This document shows positions 34,701 to 45,493 of a DNA stretch of 64,000 nt, in pieces. Source of the DNA: Brachionus plicatilis (taxonomy: Eukaryota; Rotifera; Eurotatoria; Ploima; Brachionidae); contig QEOQ01000274.1 of NCBI GenBank assembly GCA_010279815.1, forward strand, positions 546,856-610,855, given 5' to 3'. The notes beneath the pieces were generated by a model, which was given only the letters and a program-made list of their open reading frames with translations, ran no database searches and was not told the origin of the DNA. How positions within the stretch are numbered: position 1 is the first letter of the stretch; the number at the start of each line of letters is the position of its first letter. A program made the translations under genes and the position numbers.

Positions 34701-37700
34701 AAAAATTGATAAAAATAAATTTTTTTGAAGTTTTTAATCAAAATGTGTAAATGTTTAAGCTTTACTTTCAAAAAAAGATATGAAAATTGAAAATTTGTAA
34801 AAAATTAAAAAAAAATTTTTTTTAAATTTAATTTTTTTAGAGGCTAAAACCTGGAACTAACTTTCTGTTGGAAAAACTAGAATGGATGGATAGTTTAGGG
34901 AATATTCAAATTTTGGAATTATTTTTCGAAAATGGCGAGAGTATTTTTTTAACCCTCAATTTTTATACGAACCATCCAAAAATTATGAAAACATAATTCT
35001 TTTTAATTAATTTAAATGGTCAAAATTGAGTTCTTTAAACTTTTATATTTAAACGAAATGTCTTAAAAGAAAGATGGCTTTTGACGAATAAAAAAAAACT
35101 ACAGAATTTATAGAATAAGAAAATTAAATTTAGCATAAATTTTTTATTTTTTTGAGTATAACATTTGAAATTATAGTATAAAAAAGTTGCTGTATAACTA
35201 TCATTTTTTCTAAATAAAAAAACATTAAATATTCCAAAAAAAAGTTAGAGTATTTACCAAAAATTCTGAATTCGAAACATTTCTCAGGAACGATTCACAT
35301 CGAAACATTTCAAAAACTGGTTCACAGACTCTTAAATGTAACGAATGCCAAATAGAAATTAGTGTTGAAAATGAGGCTAAAGGTAAAAGAGGTCGTCGAC
35401 GTCTAAGAAAAAGTAAAAGTGAGGATGAGGTAGTTGATTTAAATAAACCAGCAAAAAGAAACCAGGTCGTCCACCTAAGATAAGAACCACTTTGGATTGA
35501 TTTTTTTACACTCTTGTTATATTTTTTTTTCTTGAATGTATGAAAGTATTCAAAGAGATATATTTTTATTCTATAGTTCAAATTTAATTAACTTTTTATG
35601 CTATAATAATTTGTATTTTATACTAAAATAAATAAAATTCTGTTTATACAAAAAAGTTTTTTTTTTATTCTATAGATAATTTTTTTTATTTGTCCAAAGC
35701 TTTTTCCCGTCTTAAAAAAAGGATAAGTCAACTTTTGTTAAAAAATACATCCGGTTTTTTTGACATTCGGAATCAAAACATAATTATAGTTGAATTTCAT
35801 AATAATAATAAAAATAATAATAAGCTACGGCTATCAAGCTCGCGGAGGCGGTCTACTTGAAGATCGCCTATGGTAGCACATTGCGCTATAAAAGGAAAAA
35901 ATTTACACAAACAAGAGAACTGATAAGATTATAAAATAAAAAAGACATTATTGTTTACTTTATTATACAATATATTATATAAATAATAAGTAAAAAAAAT
36001 TAGAAGGAACTTACAGGGGTATATAGCAAAGAAATTAAAATTAAATTAAAATAAAAATTAATATGTGGTAAAATCTTGGTGGCCGGTCATGAATGCATGG
36101 TAGCGATTTTTGAATTGATTGTCTGAGTCGAAGTTTGTGACCGCAGAGGGCAGGGCATTCCACTGATTGACAACCTTGTTCGTGAAGGAATTAGCCCTCT
36201 GCGTACATAAAAGCTGAAACTATTATTTAATTATTAACTATTTTAATAATTTTAAAGTTTGTTCACATTTAATTACATGTCATTAATAATAAATTTTTAT
36301 TTTTTTTTAAAAAGTGCGCAATTTTGAATATCATGTCACTAAAATAGAGTACTCTATTTTAAATACATGTCAATAAATTCGGATATTTACGTCACTTAAA
36401 TAATTTTATATAACAGGTGGTTATAATTGTAAAGAAATAAAACTTTCATGTAAACTTTATTTTGAACACTTTTTTTAAGAGAAATAAAAGAGAAAATAAA
36501 AAAATCGGTCCCAACATTTTGTTCAGAATTTTCTCTTGTTTCAGAATCTGTATAAAAAAGTAGGGGTCGGGGGGGAAAAGCGGACAAGATACAAAAAAAG
36601 TGAAAAAATACCATTTTTTTACCATTTTTTGCCAAAATATCGATCTATTGGTAAAATAATAATAGACTGTGCGCTTTCAGAATATAGACATATTAATAAG
36701 GTTATGTCTATTAGACCATTAGGTGTTTTAGCTCAAAAGTAACTAAATTTTGTTTTTTTTTATCTTTGAGGGGGGCGGGATCAAAATTTTTTTTTTTGAC
36801 AATACCTAAAAAATGATTTTTTCAAGGTTTTCAAGTATGCAGATTAATATTTTAAAGTCGGTTTGCTGAAATTCAGATAGTGCTGTAGTTTTGCTACGCG
36901 CGAACCTTAGCACTTCTATAAATAAAAAATAAAAAAAAATAATTTTTTTTTTAATTTTAATTTAATTTCCAGAAAAAAATAGATGTTAACTTTCAAACAA
37001 TTGTTCACTTTTTGGATACCAAAGAAGCGCCACCGACATTCAATCGTGTTGACAAGTTCACGTCGGGTTTTCAGAATATTGTAAATGCGTACGGTGTGCC
37101 AAGCTATCGCGAGATAAATCCTACTCCATTTTATGTGGTCACGTTCCCCTTTCTGTTCGGTGTTATGTTTGGTGACGCAGGCCATGGCCTTCTGATGCTT
37201 CTGGCGGCCGCCTACCTCATCAAAAAAGAAAACTATCTTAAAAAAGCCATCAAAGGAAATGAAATAATGGAGCTGTTCTTCGGTGGTCGCTATATTATGT
37301 TCCTGATGGCCGTGTTCAGCATCTACGCTGGATTTTTGTACAATGACTTTTTTTCCAAATCGACTAATATATTTGGTTCAAAATGGAAAGTAACTCTTCC
37401 GTAAGAATTCTAAAAAAAACTTAAAAAAAGTTTATAGGACTAAAATTTTGTTTAGAAAAGATTTTCCCTTCGAGGATATTCAGCAGTTGACTTTGAATCC
37501 GGACCCATATGCAAATGTCACTTATAGGATGTACTCTGGCTCGCCATATCCGTTTGGCGTAGACCCTGTGTGGCAGTTGGCTACGAACAAGATCACATTC
37601 ACAAATGGACTTAAAATGAAGTTTTCCGTAATAATTGGTATTATGCAAATGGTATTTGGTCTGGTATTAGGGCTAAAAAATCACATGTAAGTATTTTTTA

Positions 37701-40700
37701 ATATATTTTTTTTAATCTTGGATCGGCAAATTTTCTTTAAAAAAAATTTTACTTGCTAAAAATTTATAACTTGTATTAATTATGATAAAATTAATGATCA
37801 AAATAAATTTTTTTCTTTACCATAATATTCATTATTTAATGTAAAAATTTGTTCTTAAATTTGTGTAAAAAATTTGCCCAGAAAATTTGAATTTTTTTCT
37901 TTAGTTGTCAAAACAGATTTTTATTTTTGAATAATAATAAGCTTTTTATAATACAAATAATGGAAATATTTTTTTTACATTATTTTTGTGAATTTCAAAA
38001 CCGATTCAACAATCTTACCTATTCAATTGATTTTAAATTTTCGATCAAAATATCCATTTATTTAATTTCAGATAAAACACAAAAAATGGTGATGCAAAAA
38101 AATAAAATAAAATAAAAAAAAGTGATTAAAACTATTATTTATTTTACTAAATAATTTCAAATTTTTAATTTTTGCCGCACAAGTTTTGGCATTTTGAAGT
38201 TGATGATCAATTCAAAATATCATTTAAATTCAAAGAGTTTATATTTATGTTTAGATATTAAAATTAATCTTTTAATTAATTTAAATTTAATCTTTTAATT
38301 TATATTGCACAGTAAGTAGATTTAAAAAATATTTGTAGGAAAGATTGATCTTTATTTATAACTTATTTGGAATTAATATTTAAGATTCATTATTAAATTT
38401 AATTTTGAATTTTTGAATTTTGAATCCTAGATACAAATCTTTTTGAAAAAAAAATTAAAAAAAAAACTCAGCAAAAAACAAGTTAATAAATTAAAAATCT
38501 AAAAATCAATTTTGAGGTTTTGAAGTTTATCTCAATTCGGTAATTTCAATTCAGAAAAATTTGAATAACTTTTTTACTATAAGGAATAATTTAGTTCTGT
38601 AAAATGCTTAATGTTTAAGCAACTTTGCTTAATCCGAAAATATATGTCTGCAAAAAATTAGCAAAGTAATTGCACAGTTGATTAGAATACTTTTTAATGG
38701 CGTATAAAAATGCAGAAAATTGCAGAGTATTTTGCACACTTATTTTACTTCATTTAACAAATTTGCTTAAAATTAAAAAATTTTACAGAACTTAATTATC
38801 TCTTCTATTAAAAAAGTTATTCCAGTTTTTCTGAATTGAAATAAACTTCACACCCCTAAAATTATTTTATTTTTTAAATCTACATAACATGTAAAACATG
38901 TTACATTAGAATTATTTAAATAAATTTTAAGATTAATTTTAATATCAAAATATAAAATGTTTGAATTTATGTGATATTTTGAATTGATCATCAAAATCAA
39001 GAGGCCTTTATTCACGATATAATCAGACTTGGGCAAAAGTCAAAAAAAAAAGTCATTTTAGAGTCTTTTCAAAGCCAAGTCATTTGACTTGACTTGACTT
39101 TGGCTTGATGACTTTTGCCCAAGTCTGGATATAATTAACGATATAACATTAAAAGTGAAAAAAATAATTGATTTTTTTCACTTTTTTTTACTTAAGTAAA
39201 TTTGGATAATAGATTGTGAATTTTCGTAACCAAATTTTAATGATTAAAAAAACTAAAATAAAAATGCGAAAAAAAAACAAAAAGTTAATTTTATTCAACA
39301 AAATCGGTAATAGATAGTTGTTTGGTAAAGCTACTTTCAATTATAAAATTTTCAATATTAAATAATAAATTAATTACATTAGAATTATCATCATTTTTGA
39401 TGAAAAAAAAGTTGTTTCAGTTCATTTATTCTATCGATTGCTTCTTTTGAGTTAATCACTTGTTTATTTGCATCTTGTTGCTCTTTAATTTCTGTATCAC
39501 TGTTTTTTATTATCAAGGTTTTAATTAACGAATGTCATTTTTTTAAAATTCGTTATATAAAGGTTTTTTTCTTAAGAAAAGTATTACTCTATTTTTTTTT
39601 ATTAGTTCGCTATATCGGGATTTCGTTATAAAGAGGTTCGCTGTAACAAAGAAAATTAGCAATCTTTTTGTTTTATAAAAAATCGGTTCCTGGATTCTTA
39701 TTCGTAATATAGAGGATTTCGTTATATGGGGGTTCGTTATACGATTGTATTAAATATCTTTATAGTTTCAATATTTAAGTTTTAGAAAAAATGATAATAT
39801 TTTTAACTTTTTTTGTACAGTACAATTTTTTACATTTCTTTTCCTCAACTCTTTCTTTCACCACTGGAATAGTTGAAGAAGAGTCGAGGAAGAGTTGAAG
39901 AAGAGTTGAGGAAATGAAGAGTAAGAGTCGAAAAAGAGTAGAAGAACAAAATGCGTACAAGTTAGTTTTAATTTGTACTGTATTTAAAAAAAAATCAAAA
40001 AAAATTTTTTTCTAAAATTCTAATTAACCATCATTTCTAAAAGTCTAAAAATTTAAAAAGTGAAAAAAAAAAAATTTATTTAAAGCATTTAAAATGGTTT
40101 AAAATGGTCTTTGTAAAAAATAAAAAAAATTTCATAAAATTTAACAAAAAAATCTAAAATATTTTTTTAGGTTTTTCCGTCGTAAAATCAGCATCTTATT
40201 CGAATTCATTCCACAAATTATTTTCATCTCTCTCATCTTTGTCTATCTATGTATAATGATATTTATCAAATGGATAAAGTACGCTGGCACCAATGATAAA
40301 CAAACAGGTGCATGTGCTCCCAATATTCTGCTTGGTAACAAAAAAAAACTTTAAAACATTAAAATATCTCTGATGAAAATTTTACATTTTAGAGTTGATC
40401 AACATGTTCTTTCTGAAAGACGGAGCTGTTACAGTAGTGGACGGTGAAAACAAGTATGACGAGTGCAAAAGACTCTATCCTGGTCAGCATATAATACAGA
40501 TGGTGTTTGTGATTGTGGCTGTTCTGTGCGTGCCTGTAATGCTTTTCACCAAGCCCTTGCTGAAGCTGAGAGAGCACAACAGACGGTCCAAGTACGGAGC
40601 CCGTTTTACTGGACACGTGAACCCACTGTCCGTAAACGGACACAGCTCGGACGAGGACGACAAGAATGCCAAAGCCCAGAGCATGGGTCACTCGTCCAAC

Positions 40701-41135
40701 AGTGTGCTCAACTTGGAAGACGATGTAGACCTAGAGGAAGAACACTTTGAATTTGGTGAAGTGTTCGTTGAGCAAACAATTCACACAATAGAATACTTTT
40801 TGGGCTGTGTGTCTCACACCGCATCCTATTTGCGCTTATGGGCACTGAGTTTGGCACATGCGGAATTGTCCGAAGTGCTATGGACAATGATGTTCAAAAT
40901 GGGTCTAAACATGCATCCGCCTGTCGGTGCGTTCATCATGTTTTTTATTTTCAGCGCCTGGGGCATAATTACAATCGGCATTTTGTGTGTAATGGAAGGC
41001 TTGTCGGCATTTTTGCACGCATTGCGTCTTCATTGGGTTGAGTTTCAGAGCAAGTTTTATAAAGGCGAAGGCTATGAATTCATACCTTTTTCGTTCGAGA
41101 AAATTCTCAATGAAGCCGAACTGGCCGAAAAATAG
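31765..41135 (+). CDS. V-type proton ATPase 116-kDa subunit a, ten exons
   Basis: Exons: 31765-31881, 31937-32113, 32212-32340, 32392-32501, 32596-32696, 32800-33310, 36973-37400, 37456-37686, 40171-40334, 40393-41135, about 903 residues. The cytosolic N-terminal half starts [20 protein letters not shown] and contains [16 protein letters not shown] and [20 protein letters not shown]. The membrane half holds [31 protein letters not shown] and [20 protein letters not shown], with the essential proton-path arginine in YLRLW (codon 40833), and ends [20 protein letters not shown]. Subunit a couples the rotor to proton flow in the Vo sector of acidic compartments. All junctions agree in phase except exon 4 to 5, which is off by one base near the GGG at 32500, perhaps a sequence error. 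Introns 6 and 8 are full of transposon relics. Confidence 0.95.
33509..33984. mobile_element. hAT MITE in V-ATPase intron 6
   Basis: Inverted termini CAGGGATGTGCATTAAGTAC and TACTTAATGCACATTCCTG are classic hAT ends, with an 8-bp duplication differing at one position (ATCTACAT 33501-33508, ATCTGCAT 33985-33992). The interior has many TTAAGTACTTAA units. Confidence 0.8.
35230..35505 (+). pseudogene. Relic reading frame with AT-hook-like end
   Basis: A decayed plus-strand frame gives [19 protein letters not shown], then [19 protein letters not shown] and, after a one-base shift, [15 protein letters not shown] ending at a stop. PGRPPK is an AT-hook core. It lies within V-ATPase intron 6 and is most likely the 3' end of a transposon ORF; the family is not identified. 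Confidence 0.4.
35815..36210 (-). pseudogene. LINE 3' end, minus strand
   Basis: The minus strand encodes [20 protein letters not shown] and [15 protein letters not shown], the terminal part of CR1/L2-type LINE proteins (compare FFANQIANVWNILPREV in the relic at 28886). It is followed by a 3' untranslated part ending in an ATT/TTA microsatellite near 35815. 5'-truncated insertion in V-ATPase intron 6. Confidence 0.7.
38188..39006. mobile_element. GGCATCTTGAAG-family MITE, copy 5, in V-ATPase intron 8
   Basis: Starts GGCATTTTGAAGTTGATGAT, ends near GATCATCAAAATCAAGAGGCC. Longer than other copies because of an inner palindrome at 38521-38850. The target duplication is no longer visible, so it is older or rearranged. 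Confidence 0.65.
38521..38850. repeat. Palindromic MITE nested in copy 5
   Basis: Termini TGAAGTTTATCTCAATTC and GAATTGAAATAAACTTCA, with inner pairs CAGAAAAATTTGAATAACTT versus AAGTTATTCCAGTTTTTCTG. The centre contains TGCAGAAAATTGCAGAG, reminiscent of the core of copy 1 at 10575. Non-coding. Confidence 0.55.
39024..39127. mobile_element. Short hAT-like palindromic MITE
   Basis: Only 104 bp. Termini CAGACTTGGGCAAAAGTC and GACTTTTGCCCAAGTCTG, with a perfect 8-bp duplication GATATAAT (39016-39023, 39128-39135). Internal repeats of AAGTCA/TGACTT. Related in style to the CAGAGTTG family. Confidence 0.85.
39285..39745 (-). mobile_element. pogo/Tigger-like MITE copy 3, truncated
   Basis: In antisense it carries the C-terminal part of the small Tigger remnant ([18 protein letters not shown]) joined to the TATAACGAA-rich left end. 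The final terminus is damaged (the GGAGGATCG segment is deleted). Lies in V-ATPase intron 8. Confidence 0.7.
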
Positions 41136-41575
41136 GAATATTTTTTCTTCCACTTTTAAAACTATTTTTTTAAATCTTTTTTTTTTTAAACTAATTATTT
41201 TAAAAGATTTTATTGAATTTTATTGCCAATTAATTAATAATAAAACATTTTTTTAAAGGTTTTAAAGTAAAACAAGATTAAAAATTAAAAAAAAAAATGA
41301 ATTTTTTGAAGAGTAGACTCAAATTTCAAAAAAAAATCTAAAATTTTACCTCTTATCTCGCAAAAAATGCTCTTTAAGTAAGGTGCCAAATTGGAAAAAG
41401 CTTAAATTTGACTAATTTTCTATTTTGAAATTAAAACTACAATTTTTTATAAATATAATTAAATTTCAATTTAAAAAGAAATATTTATCAATTAAAACTA
41501 TTTATTACGTCAGCTATACAGGAATCAATTTGAAAAAATAAACGTCATTTAAATAAATGTTTTGTCAATTTTTTT
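41136..41575. other. Interval between V-ATPase gene and the giant inverted repeat
   Basis: The V-ATPase 3' untranslated region with an AATAAA-type signal near 41239, then AT-rich DNA up to the outer edge of the left arm. No gene seen. Confidence 0.5.
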
Positions 41576-41729
41576 GGCAAAGTAAAAATTTTGCTCATTT
41601 TCATTTTGTTCAATCTTGCTCAAAAATAAAAAAGAAAATTTGAAAAATTGCAGTTTGCAATTTGAATTTTTATTTAAAATAAATTATTAAAAAAATTAAA
41701 AATGTTAATTGAGTTTAGTTTTGATATAT

Positions 41730-42312
41730 CTAAACAAAAAAATTTGTTAAACCAATGGCCTTGCTGTCGTTTTTGTTGTAGACGCGGCGATAATTTGTCA
41801 TTTCGAACATTTCGACGAGTTGGCACCACCGCCGACTGGCAGCGAAACATGGGCAGCGAGCCGATGACGGCGTGCACGGCGGCCCGTTCGCCACAACTAT
41901 CGAATTCAAATAGCTCAATTCTTGGCTGCCCACAAGCTTGCAATTCACGTACGCACTCACCGTGCTCTTCTTGAGCACAGCCCGGCTCAGCACTATGGCC
42001 AAATGCAGCCATTGGCCCTCTTGGAACAGCTCGAAGCAGTTTAACTTGACCGAAGAGTCGCTCAGCTTCTCGACTGGCTTGAGCTGGTTCAGCAGACACT
42101 CGTCCGTGTTGAAGAACAGCGATTGGTTCTTGGCGCTCAAGTAGACGCACAAACAAGACGAGAGAGTGTCATTTAGCTTGGAATGCTTGATCAGAGTGAG
42201 CAGTCGGCAGTCTACAAGTGGAGTAGGTTAGGCCGGATTTGGGAAGGAAGACGCGCTCGCCGCTGCCCACTCCGCCGTTCAACGACAAATATGTGCTGAA
42301 TGGATTTGTCAT
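41730..42312 (-). pseudogene. WDFY3/blue cheese-like fragment, left arm
   Basis: From an ATG or AG acceptor at 42312 the minus strand encodes NGGVGSGERVFLPKSGLTYS, then after a short deletion and frame change CRLLTLIKHSK, SSCLCVYLSAKNQSLFF and EGQWLHLAIVLSRAVLKKST. Another frame jump gives VHAVIGSLPMFRCQSAVV. These match the concanavalin A-like domain upstream of the BEACH domain in WDFY3 (Alfy, a very large selective-autophagy scaffold). Only this piece of a very large gene is present and it has at least two frame breaks, so it is a non-functional captured fragment. Overlapping frames on the plus strand are shadows. Confidence 0.75.
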
Positions 42313-42392
42313 TCTTGAGTTTTATTTTGTAAATTTATTTTTGACTTTTAGATGATTTAAATTTTTGAATTGATTTGAAATAGAACAAATGC
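42313..42392. promoter_or_regulatory. Putative bidirectional promoter gap
   Basis: Only 80 bp separates the divergent WDFY3-like fragment and the methyltransferase start codon. If the methyltransferase copy is transcribed, its promoter lies here or inside the fragment. The same gap exists in the right arm at 55764-55843. No specific element is recognisable. Confidence 0.3.
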
Positions 42393-43862
42393 ATGGAAGA
42401 AGACGAAAAGTACTGGTCTAATCTTGAGAAAATATTTGTACACAATGTTTATGAGCGAATATCCTCAAAATATGATGAATTTTCGCGACATGGTCAAACT
42501 AAATACCAAAACGAAGCCCAGAATGAAGAAAACTTAAAAGAAAATTGTGATGATGATCATGAAATCGTCAACGTAAAAAAAAATCCTAAGCTTCCATTCA
42601 AAAAAAATTTAAAACAAAAGCAAAATGGAATTGTGTCACGTAAAAAAAATGAATGGCCTAAAGTTAGACTTTTTCTTATCCATATCGAACCTTATTCTCT
42701 AATCGGTAAGTGACTTAATAAAAAAAAAATTTTTGTGTAAAAAAACTACTTTATTTAAATAAAAGCTGATGTTGGATGTGGTGAAGGTAAATATTTAAAT
42801 ATTAATTGTCTCATTTTTCCGATCGGGTCGGACCGCTCTGTCTCATTGAGTCAATTAGTTTGTTATCGAAATGCTTCAAGTTCATCTTTGTGTAATAAAA
42901 ATCAAATTGTATTATGTGACAATCTTAGTTTGTCATTTAGGTGATATTTAAAAAGATAAAAATTTTAAAGAAAATTTTATTTGTCTAAATTTCAGGTCTA
43001 ATCTTTTTGATGCTGTTATTTTAATTGGTGTAATTCATAATATGAGGACATCTAGAAGAAGAATCACAGCTATAAAAGAATTGGCAAGAATTTTAAAGCC
43101 TGGTGGAAAAATTATGATATATGTTTGGGCGATGGAGCAGTGGTTGAGAAAATTTAAAAGTCAAGACGTCCTAGTCCCAATGCTTAATTTAAATCCGACT
43201 AGTACCGAATCAAGATTAAAAGTCAATCTAAGAAAAGATCTGAGCAACAATTCTGCTGTTAATAGAGATGATTCAAATGATGAAATTGTTCCCGAAAGAT
43301 TCAGTCTGACTGTGAGCTTAAATAGCCAAAAAAATGATTCAAACCAAGTTGGAACAGACGAAAATCCTGAAAAAATGCCATCACTGAAGATAACCAAATG
43401 TTTTTTGATGAATATTCAATTAAAAATGAGAGTGATGAATTTGAGTCAACAAAAAAAACTAATTTTGTCGATTCTTTAAAAAGATTCTTTTCTCAAAAAG
43501 TTTTGTCAAAAGAAGAAAGTGACGAATCTTCTGAAAAATTCTCAACTCCAATTTTTTCCAAAGCAAAATCTCTGATTGAGGAACCAACTTCGATCCAAAA
43601 TTATAAGAAAATTATTGATGAACATAAAGATCTATTGCCCAAAAATTTTACAATACGAAAATTTCCTCACAGTAGCTGTCAAGATACATTTGAGAATTGT
43701 GAAGAGACAGTAGATCATAAACAAAAATCAGATTTGTCTTTGAGCATATCTTCATTGTCCGCATCGTCAGCATCGCCAGTAAATCAATGTTCACCGGCAA
43801 ATAATCAAACAAATAGTTTTATTCAATCACAATCAAATTTTATTTTAATCAAATATTTTTAA
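42393..43862 (+). pseudogene. TRM9/ALKBH8-like tRNA methyltransferase gene, left arm, frameshifted
   Basis: Exons 42393-42705, 42766-42940 and 42996 onward join in phase. FVHNVYERISSKYDEFSRHG opens the domain. The SAM-binding motif is ADVGCGEGKYLNIN, then CDNLSLSF, FDAVILIGVIHNM and IKELARILKPGGKIMIYVWA, and the family signature WAMEQ with QDVLVP. Relatives (yeast Trm9, ALKBH8, TRMT9B) methylate the wobble uridine modification of tRNA. After about residue 270 the frame breaks at the A-run 43370-43375, and the serine-rich continuation to 43862 lies one frame over. The expected C-terminal FREGEL region is not found. Both arms carry the same break, which therefore predates the duplication, unless it is a shared assembly error. 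Confidence 0.8.
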
Positions 43863-44861
43863 AGAAGAAAACATATCATATTTAAAAAAAATTTCAATCG
43901 CATATTTGTAACAATTGCAGATTGGAGAGGTAAAAGTTAAGATTAAAAATTGTTCACAGGCTTTTGTGGGTCGCTTGCGCCAGCTTTTGGACCTAGACAC
44001 TGTTAATTTAAATGTTAAATTACTCAAAATTTTTGTAAAATTTAATTTGTTTTGGTAATCTTAAAAATGATCCCTGTGGTCTAAAGTATCTTTGTGATAC
44101 TGATATTTAAGATATTCTAAAATTAAATTGAATATTTATTTTTTCAAAATTTTTAATTAATGAGTGAATTAATTTTTTAAGGTGTATAAAAAAAAAGCAA
44201 TTTTCTTAAATTATCTTAATTTTTTTTAAAAATTCCATAATTACAAGTTATGGATAATTTAGTCAATAAAATATTTTATCTAAAATTGATTTTTAATACT
44301 TTATTTAAATATTGCAAGGGGATTTCAAAATTTTTAGATAAAACTTTTATTATCTTTAAAAACTTCATTTTATGGTGTAAATTAACTTAAAAATACATGT
44401 TCAAAAATAGAAGTTATTTTTCAAATTTATAAAAGTCTAATTTAAAAAATTTAGAGCCTAATTTTTTTTTTAATTGATTTTGAATTATTTTTTTTTAGAA
44501 GACTTTTAAATATTTTTAAGTTAAAAAATTCTATTTATAAAATATCAAATTAATTATTCAATTCTATAATAAATAAATACAAAGTATTGAATATATAGAA
44601 ATTCCGATGTTCTGAAATAAGCGATGAATTTGGATTAGTTTTTATCACAATTATTAAAATAATCAAAAGATATTAAAAAACTTAATTTTTTTTAAAGGCA
44701 AAGTAATTTAGCTCATTTCATTTTAAAATATTTTTTGGTCGGAAACGTAAAGAGAAATTTTAGAATCAGAGTTATTTCTAGAAAATTCTTTTGAAAAATT
44801 AATTAAATTTTGTTAAATATTTTATTTGCTTAAAAAAAAAATCTCCTTATTTTCATTAAAA
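43863..44861. other. Non-coding part of the left arm, with a possible orphan exon
   Basis: AT-rich. At about 43921-44060 (plus), after a TTGCAG acceptor-like site, a short frame IGEVKVKIKNCSQAFVGRL looks coding-like (higher GC, mixed residues), possibly an orphan exon of the captured region. The same sequence is in the right arm. Confidence 0.3.
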
Positions 44862-45493
44862 TTAAAGTTTTTCATAAAATATATATGTTATGTCAAATTT
44901 TCTTCCTGTTATGAATAAATTATTGTTTTTGCATATTGAATCTGGTATTAAATTATCAACATCGAAATAATTCTCGCCATCAAAGATTTTTAATACAAAA
45001 TGGTTCAAATGATGCAAAGTCATTCCAATAATTATGTACCTTTTGTATAAAATGAATTAAAATTTTTTTAAAGTTGGTTACTTTTGATTTTAATTTAAAA
45101 AAGAAAAAAATTTTGGAAATTTTAATAAGAAAGGTATGTATTTAAAATAAGCTAATTATTTTTCTTTTAATTTTTTTTAAATAAAACTTATTTAATTATA
45201 TTATTTGAATAAAATATTTTTACTCTTGTTCGCTGATATGGACGAATTTTGGAATATCATTAACTGAAGCGTGAGGAGAACTATTTGAAGCAATCAACAA
45301 ATTTAATTAAAAATACAAAAATAAATAAAAAATCAATTACAGATAAAATATTTTATTGGATAAATATTAATAATAATTTAATAAAAAAAATTGAAATGTC
45401 TTCAATTAAATTCATTCGATAACTACAAGTTAATTAAATAAATATCAATATAATAACATATATATTCAACTAAAAAAAAAAATGAAAAAAAAA

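Larger units (their letters stand above)
41576..45303. repeat. Left arm of a 15-kb palindromic structure
   Basis: This 3728-bp arm is the inverted copy of 52853-56580; positions pair with constant sum 98156, so there is no net length difference. I noted only a few substitutions, around the bases pairing with 53000-53060 and 53445, so identity is well above 99%. It contains the WDFY3-like fragment, the methyltransferase gene and an antisense truncated copy of the last two exons of the core transposase-like gene (44862-45039, 45224-45303). The outer end reads GGCAAAGTAAAAATTTTGCT. Confidence 0.95.

Noticed and set aside
41702..42144. Plus-strand frames opposite the WDFY3-like fragment
   Set aside because: Antisense shadows without homology or domain features.
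41674..42156. 160-codon frame starting MFVRLLERQEPIAV (and its mirror at 56000)
   Set aside because: It is a different frame from the recognisable WDFY3-like sequence. Only its part VHAVIGSLPMF fits the family, through a frame jump, so it is not a separate gene.
43845..44027. 60-codon minus-strand frame in the arm (mirror 54129-54311)
   Set aside because: Low-complexity ends and no start context. The plus-strand reading after TTGCAG looks more coding-like, but is itself only weakly supported.
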